Of a DNA stretch of 64,000 nucleotides, positions 60,788-64,000 are shown in pieces. The stretch comes from Planotetraspora mira (GTDB lineage: Bacteria > Actinomycetota > Actinomycetes > Streptosporangiales > Streptosporangiaceae). The notes below the pieces were generated by a model that was not told the DNA's origin, did not search any database, and saw only the letters and a program-made list of their open reading frames with translations. The translations under genes and the position numbers were made by a program. The stretch spans positions 1 through 64,000 of the forward strand of contig NZ_BOOO01000050.1 in assembly GCF_016863275.1 (NCBI RefSeq), given 5' to 3'. Numbering within the stretch: the stretch's first letter is position 1; the number at the start of each line of letters is the position of its first letter.

Positions 60788-61309
60788 ATGCACGGAAAAC
60801 GCGTCACGGTGCCGCTCGGTACGGCACTGCTCGGGGCGGCCTTACTTTTCGGGTCCGGCCAGGTCTCAAATGCCTCGACCGGCCAGGTCCAGGCGAACGC
60901 GACAATGCTCAGCGCAACAGAGTACGCAATGGCGACGGGCACTCTCCGAAAGGAACCGCCGCCCGGTCCCCGTGAGCGCGAGCGCATGCGCGAGCGCCAC
61001 ATGCGTGAGCACATGCGTGAGCGCCACATGCGCGAGCACATGCGCGACCGTCACGACCGCGAAATGCGTGACCGCATGCGCGACCGCCACATGCGTGAGC
61101 GGTACCACCGCGACATGCGCGACCGCTACGACCGCGACATGCGCGACCGTACGCGCCACGAGCGCATGCGTGACCGCCACATGCGTCACGACATGGGCAT
61201 TCCTCAGCGCCAGAGTCAGGCCCAGGCCCAGAGCCAGTCCCAGAAGGGGGCGGGCGCGGGCCAGAACCAGAGTCAGAGCCAGAGCCAGAGCCAGGGGCAG
61301 GAGGACTAG
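60788..61309 (+). CDS. Exported Met/Arg/His-rich repeat protein
   Basis: Protein of 173 residues starting at ATG behind GGAGGAGG. A signal peptide covers about residues 1-30 (TVPLGTALLGAALLFGSG), and codon 19 inside it is TTA. Residues 62-136 are an extreme repeat block built on RDRHMRE/RDRYDRDM units; by my count its 75 residues are 29 Arg, 20 Asp/Glu, 13 Met, 10 His, two Tyr and one Thr. Residues 141-173 are a Gln/Ser tail (QSQSQSQSQ). There is no Cys. I know of no such family. Regular Met and His spacing hints at copper or silver binding; the alternating charges suggest a single long helix. The hairpin at 61398 closes it. Confidence 0.75.
   Translation: MHGKRVTVPLGTALLGAALLFGSGQVSNASTGQVQANATMLSATEYAMATGTLRKEPPPGPRERERMRERHMREHMRERHMREHMRDRHDREMRDRMRDRHMRERYHRDMRDRYDRDMRDRTRHERMRDRHMRHDMGIPQRQSQAQAQSQSQKGAGAGQNQSQSQSQSQGQED
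60971..61195. repeat. Degenerate tandem repeat around ATGCG units
   Basis: DNA repeat that encodes the Met/Arg/His block. The core GCCACATGCGTGAGC-like unit and the shorter GACATGCGCGACC-like unit alternate with drift. All six frames stay open across it, an effect of the repeat, but only the frame of the exported protein has a signal peptide and ribosome site. Confidence 0.8.
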
Positions 61310-61397
61310 AACCGTCCGATCCAACGGACGGCAGGTCATGTGAACCCTTGTGGGGCCATGGCCGATCCGAGCCGAGCAGGCCCCCAGGGATGCGGTC

Positions 61398-61431
61398 GAT
61401 GCCTCCGTCCTCAGCCGAGGGCGGAGGCATC
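61398..61431 (+). terminator. Long hairpin after the repeat protein gene
   Basis: GATGCCTCCG (61398-61407) pairs with CGGAGGCATC (61422-61431), and an inner CCTC-AGCC-GAGG continues the stem past single bulged bases. It lies 88 bases after the stop codon. Confidence 0.65.
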
Positions 61432-61589
61432 ACCGTTGCGCCGCTCGGGAGATCACTTCTCCAGGCATCCAGGCAAGGTGCCGCTCACCTCGCCGAACTC
61501 CTCGAGGATGCTCTAGAGCCCGTCCAGGCGTCCGTCCTCGGCGAGCACGAGTGCCAGCAGGCCGGGAAACCGCGCGGTTATGCGGACAA

Positions 61590-61688
61590 GCCGCCGGTGC
61601 GACCGTGATCCACCAGGACGACCTGCGGGGCAGGCCCGATCACGTGGTGATGGCCGACCCGGAGGGTAACGAGTTCTGCCTGCTCTGA
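61590..61688 (+). pseudogene. C-terminal remnant of a VOC-family protein
   Basis: The last 32 codons before TGA 61686 read AAGATVIHQDDLRGRPDHVV followed by MADPEGNEFCLL. This is the typical end of glyoxalase/VOC proteins, with the metal-ligand Glu in DPEGNEFC. Upstream the frame loses family character and no start or ribosome site fits, so the N-terminal three quarters are missing or frameshifted. It lies just before the convergent kinase gene. Confidence 0.6.
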
Positions 61689-61705
61689 CACGGCTGGAGA
61701 GCCGG

Positions 61706-63079
61706 TCACGTGTGCATGGGCGCCCGGTCCGCCTCCAGGAGCGGCAGTCGGAGGACGAAGCGGGCGCCTCTCGGCGAGTCCTCGATGCCGAGGGTGCCGT
61801 GGTGGGCGCTGACGATGTCGCGGCAGATGGCCAGGCCGAGGCCGCTGCCTCCCGGGTCGCGCCGGCGGCCGTCGTCCAGGCGGACGAACGGTTCGAAGAC
61901 CCGCTCCCGATCTTTGAGCGCGATGCCCGCCCCGTCGTCGGTCACGTTCACCACGGCGTACCCGCCCGCGCCCACCGCGGTCACCTCCACGCGTGTCTCG
62001 GCGTGCCGGCACGCGTTCACCAGGAGGTTGTTCATCACGCCGATGATCTGGATCCGGTTGCCGAGGACCATCAGGTCACCGGTGGTGTACGTGCGCACCG
62101 GGGGACCGTTCGCCTGGCCGGCGGCCTCCTCGGCCACCAGGGCGCCGAGGTCGATCGGCACGTGCGGAGCCGGGACGACGGTGCGGAGCCGGGCGAGGAC
62201 CAGGATGTCGTTGATGATCGCGTGCATGCGCTTCGTGGTCGACAGGGCCGCCGCGACGGTCTCCCGCAGATCCACCTCGTCGGGGTAGAGCACGGCCTCC
62301 TCGAGCCGTGTATACAGGCCGGAGACCGGGGATCGGAGCTCGTGGGAGACGACGGACGCGAACTGGCGCTGCTGGTTCACCGCCTCCTCCAGCCGGGCGA
62401 GGGTCCGGTTGGTCGTGCGGGCCAACTGGGCGATCTCGTCGCGGCCGGGAGGCTGGGGGAGACGCAGGCTCAGGTCGCCCACCGTGATCTCGGCCGTTCT
62501 GGCACGGATCTCCGCCACGGGGCGCAGCGTGCGGCCGACCACCCACCAGGCCACCCACGCCGCGAAGGCGGACATCAAAGTGATGCCGAGACCGGTGAGC
62601 CACTCCAGGCGGTGTCCCGAGAGGATCGGCGGCTGGACCATCCCCGCGTAGACGAAGTGAGGCTCTCCCGACCAGAGCACGGTCGTCTCCAGAGGCGGGA
62701 CCCGGACGACGGTGAACACGACGCACCGGGCCGGGGTGCACGCGGTTCCGTGCTGGATTCGATCCTCCTCCGGAGGCAGGAGCCTGCTCATCGGCACATG
62801 GCCCGCGGCCTTGCTGGCCGCCAGCACCCGGCTGTGGGAGTCGGTGAACTGGAGGAGGTCGATGCGGGTCGTCGTGACCGGTTGCGGCGCGCTGTAGGGC
62901 TCCCAGTCGATCCAGGTGGTGGCGAGGCGCTGGGAGTCGGCGTAGATGCCGTCCTGGATCCTGGTCCGGACCGCGAAGTCCAGGCCGACGCCGATCGCGG
63001 TGAAGACGATCACGGACAGGATCGCGGTCACCAGCGTGAAGCGCGCCCGAATCGAGTATGGGCGTAACTGCACCGGCAT
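61706..63079 (-). CDS. Membrane sensor histidine kinase (paralogue of the kinase at 1-568)
   Basis: Kinase of 457 residues starting at ATG 63079 behind GGAGGAAGGG. Order: membrane helix 1 (about 14-34, FTLVTAILSVIVFTAIGVG), extracytoplasmic domain with the Cys pair CTPARC followed by VRVPPLETTVLWSGEPHFVYAGM, helix 2 (GLGITLMSAFAAWVAWWVVG), HAMP (GRTLRPVAEIRARTAEI), phosphoacceptor box FASVVSHELRSPVSGL, N box MNNLLVNACRHAE, DDGAGIALKDRERVFEPF and GGSGLGLAICRDI. Codon 5 is TTA. No response regulator is adjacent. Its sensor domain is nearly interchangeable with that of the truncated kinase at the other end of the window. Confidence 0.92.
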   Translation of the reverse strand: MPVQLRPYSIRARFTLVTAILSVIVFTAIGVGLDFAVRTRIQDGIYADSQRLATTWIDWEPYSAPQPVTTTRIDLLQFTDSHSRVLAASKAAGHVPMSRLLPPEEDRIQHGTACTPARCVVFTVVRVPPLETTVLWSGEPHFVYAGMVQPPILSGHRLEWLTGLGITLMSAFAAWVAWWVVGRTLRPVAEIRARTAEITVGDLSLRLPQPPGRDEIAQLARTTNRTLARLEEAVNQQRQFASVVSHELRSPVSGLYTRLEEAVLYPDEVDLRETVAAALSTTKRMHAIINDILVLARLRTVVPAPHVPIDLGALVAEEAAGQANGPPVRTYTTGDLMVLGNRIQIIGVMNNLLVNACRHAETRVEVTAVGAGGYAVVNVTDDGAGIALKDRERVFEPFVRLDDGRRRDPGGSGLGLAICRDIVSAHHGTLGIEDSPRGARFVLRLPLLEADRAPMHT

Positions 63080-63298
63080 CCCTTCCTCCCCGGGCGTCTC
63101 CTCCTTTGAAACTTCATCCATATATGTCCTTTTCAGACCTTACGTTAGATCCATCCGCCGCACCTGACCTGGGACTCCAAATCTTGGAATGGCCGCCCCC
63201 TCGTTACTCCTGATGCCGCCCGGGTACGCACCGCCCGAGAGGCCCGACCGAGAAGCCCGGTCCGCGAGATCGAGGGCCGCCTGCCGGGAGGTCCGTGA

Positions 63299-64000
63299 AT
63301 GGACTGGTTGTGGCACGCGCTGGCGCTCGCCGGAGCCATGGGGTGGGAGATCCTCTGGGCGTTGATCCTCGGGTTCGTCCTGTCGGCGGTCGTCCAGGCC
63401 GTGGTGCGCCGTCAGGCCGTCACGGCCCTGCTGGGTGACGACTCGCCGAGGGCGCTCGCGGCCGCGAGCGGGCTGGGGGTGGCCTCCTCGTCGTGCTCCT
63501 ACGCGGCGGTGGCGCTCGCGCGGTCGCTGTTCCGCAAGGGGGCGAGCTTCACCGCCGCCATGGCCTTCGAGATCGCCTCGACCAACCTCGTTCTCGAACT
63601 GGGCATTCTGCTGGCGTTGCTGCTGGGGTGGCAGTTCACACTGGCGGAGTTCGTCGGCGGCCCGATCATGATCGTGCTCATCGCGGTGCTCTACCGGATC
63701 CTCCTGCGCAGGCGCCTGGTCGCCGACGCGCTCCGGCAGTCGGAAAAGGGACTGGCCGGGTCGATGGAGGGGCACGCCGCGATGGACATGTCGGTGGCGG
63801 GCGGAGGATCGTTCCTGCGGCGGCTCACCTCGGCGAAGGGCCGCACCGCGATCTCGCACATCTTCGTCATGGAATGGGCCGCGATCTGGCGCGACATCGT
63901 CGTCGGACTGCTCATCACCGGTGCCCTCGCGGCGTGGGTTCCCATGGAGTTCTGGAAGAACTTCTTCCTCACCGGAGATCCGCTCCTGGCGGTGCTGTGG
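63299..64000 (+). CDS. Permease (ArsP_1/DUF318-like), cut by window edge
   Basis: The first 234 residues of a polytopic membrane protein, starting at ATG 63299 with GGGAGG seven bases upstream. It shows the family's opening GWEILWALILGFVLSAVVQAVV, the loop GVASSSCSYAAVALARSLFRKGASFTAAMAFEIASTNLVLELGI with a conserved-looking Cys, and GHAAMDM in a cytoplasmic loop. This matches the predicted permease family PF03773 (ArsP_1), whose members include organoarsenical exporters. The substrate here is unknown. The C terminus lies beyond the window. Confidence 0.85.
   Translation, partial: MDWLWHALALAGAMGWEILWALILGFVLSAVVQAVVRRQAVTALLGDDSPRALAAASGLGVASSSCSYAAVALARSLFRKGASFTAAMAFEIASTNLVLELGILLALLLGWQFTLAEFVGGPIMIVLIAVLYRILLRRRLVADALRQSEKGLAGSMEGHAAMDMSVAGGGSFLRRLTSAKGRTAISHIFVMEWAAIWRDIVVGLLITGALAAWVPMEFWKNFFLTGDPLLAVLW

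Noticed and set aside
60971-61195. CRISPR-like repeat array
   Set aside because: The units are short, drift strongly and have no constant-length spacers; the block encodes a protein repeat and no cas genes are near.

Overview
The window is a gene-dense, very GC-rich piece of an actinomycete chromosome. Codon third positions are almost always G or C. Start codons are a mix of ATG, GTG and some TTG behind GGAGG-like ribosome sites. The gene families (many TetR, MarR and ECF regulators, DHA2 and AraJ-type MFS pumps, a DrrAB-type exporter, an NBR1-Ig membrane protein, TTA-containing genes) fit a mycelial actinomycete. I would guess Streptosporangiales or a relative, but no marker in the window settles the genus. 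I see no rRNA, tRNA, phage, insertion sequence or CRISPR array. The content looks like an accessory region made of many small regulator-plus-target units; one likely core gene is present (a valyl-tRNA synthetase).

Layout. 1-5 kb: end of a membrane histidine kinase, a small Cys-containing protein, an aldo/keto reductase divergent from its HTH regulator, an FAD-binding protein and a SHOCT membrane protein. 5-9.3 kb: an HD-domain (cyanamide-hydratase-like) protein divergent from a GlxA regulator, a GT39-like membrane glycosyltransferase, a decayed hydrolase remnant with an orphan operator, and DUF427. 9.3-13 kb: a SigJ-like sigma factor divergent from a three-gene operon (haloalkane dehalogenase, NmrA-like reductase, peroxiredoxin-like protein). 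Both divergent promoters carry the same two-box motif. 13-16.2 kb: EEP phosphatase, and an HxlR repressor divergent from a tiny Cys peptide and a DsbA/FrnE oxidoreductase. 16.3-25 kb: flavin monooxygenase and TetR, secreted beta-propeller phytase, ROK repressor and MFS pump, TauE exporter, secreted PHB-depolymerase-like esterase. 25-38 kb: DMT permease, large catalase, DHA2 pump with MarR, CHASE3 kinase, AhpD-like protein, VOC protein with MarR, DUF4916 protein, a second membrane kinase, GH51 arabinofuranosidase. 38-46 kb: TetR divergent from drrAB-like genes and asnB, then a secreted four-repeat NlpC/P60 hydrolase, a small six-Cys secreted protein and an HTH/transmembrane/NBR1-Ig protein. 46-57 kb: valS, TetR-MFS operon, RibD-C reductase, P-loop kinase, ECF42-type sigma factor, TetR divergent from a GT1 glycosyltransferase. 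57-64 kb: fmdB-fmdA, a thiolase-like protein, a strange secreted Met/Arg/His repeat protein, a third membrane kinase related to the other two, and a truncated permease.

The most notable signals are: (i) six genes with a TTA leucine codon, five of them within the first 20 codons and most of those envelope-facing, which suggests bldA-type translational control; (ii) the Met/Arg/His-rich exported repeat protein at 60788-61309; (iii) the matched divergent SigJ-type promoters; and (iv) three related orphan kinases whose extracytoplasmic domains keep a cysteine pair.
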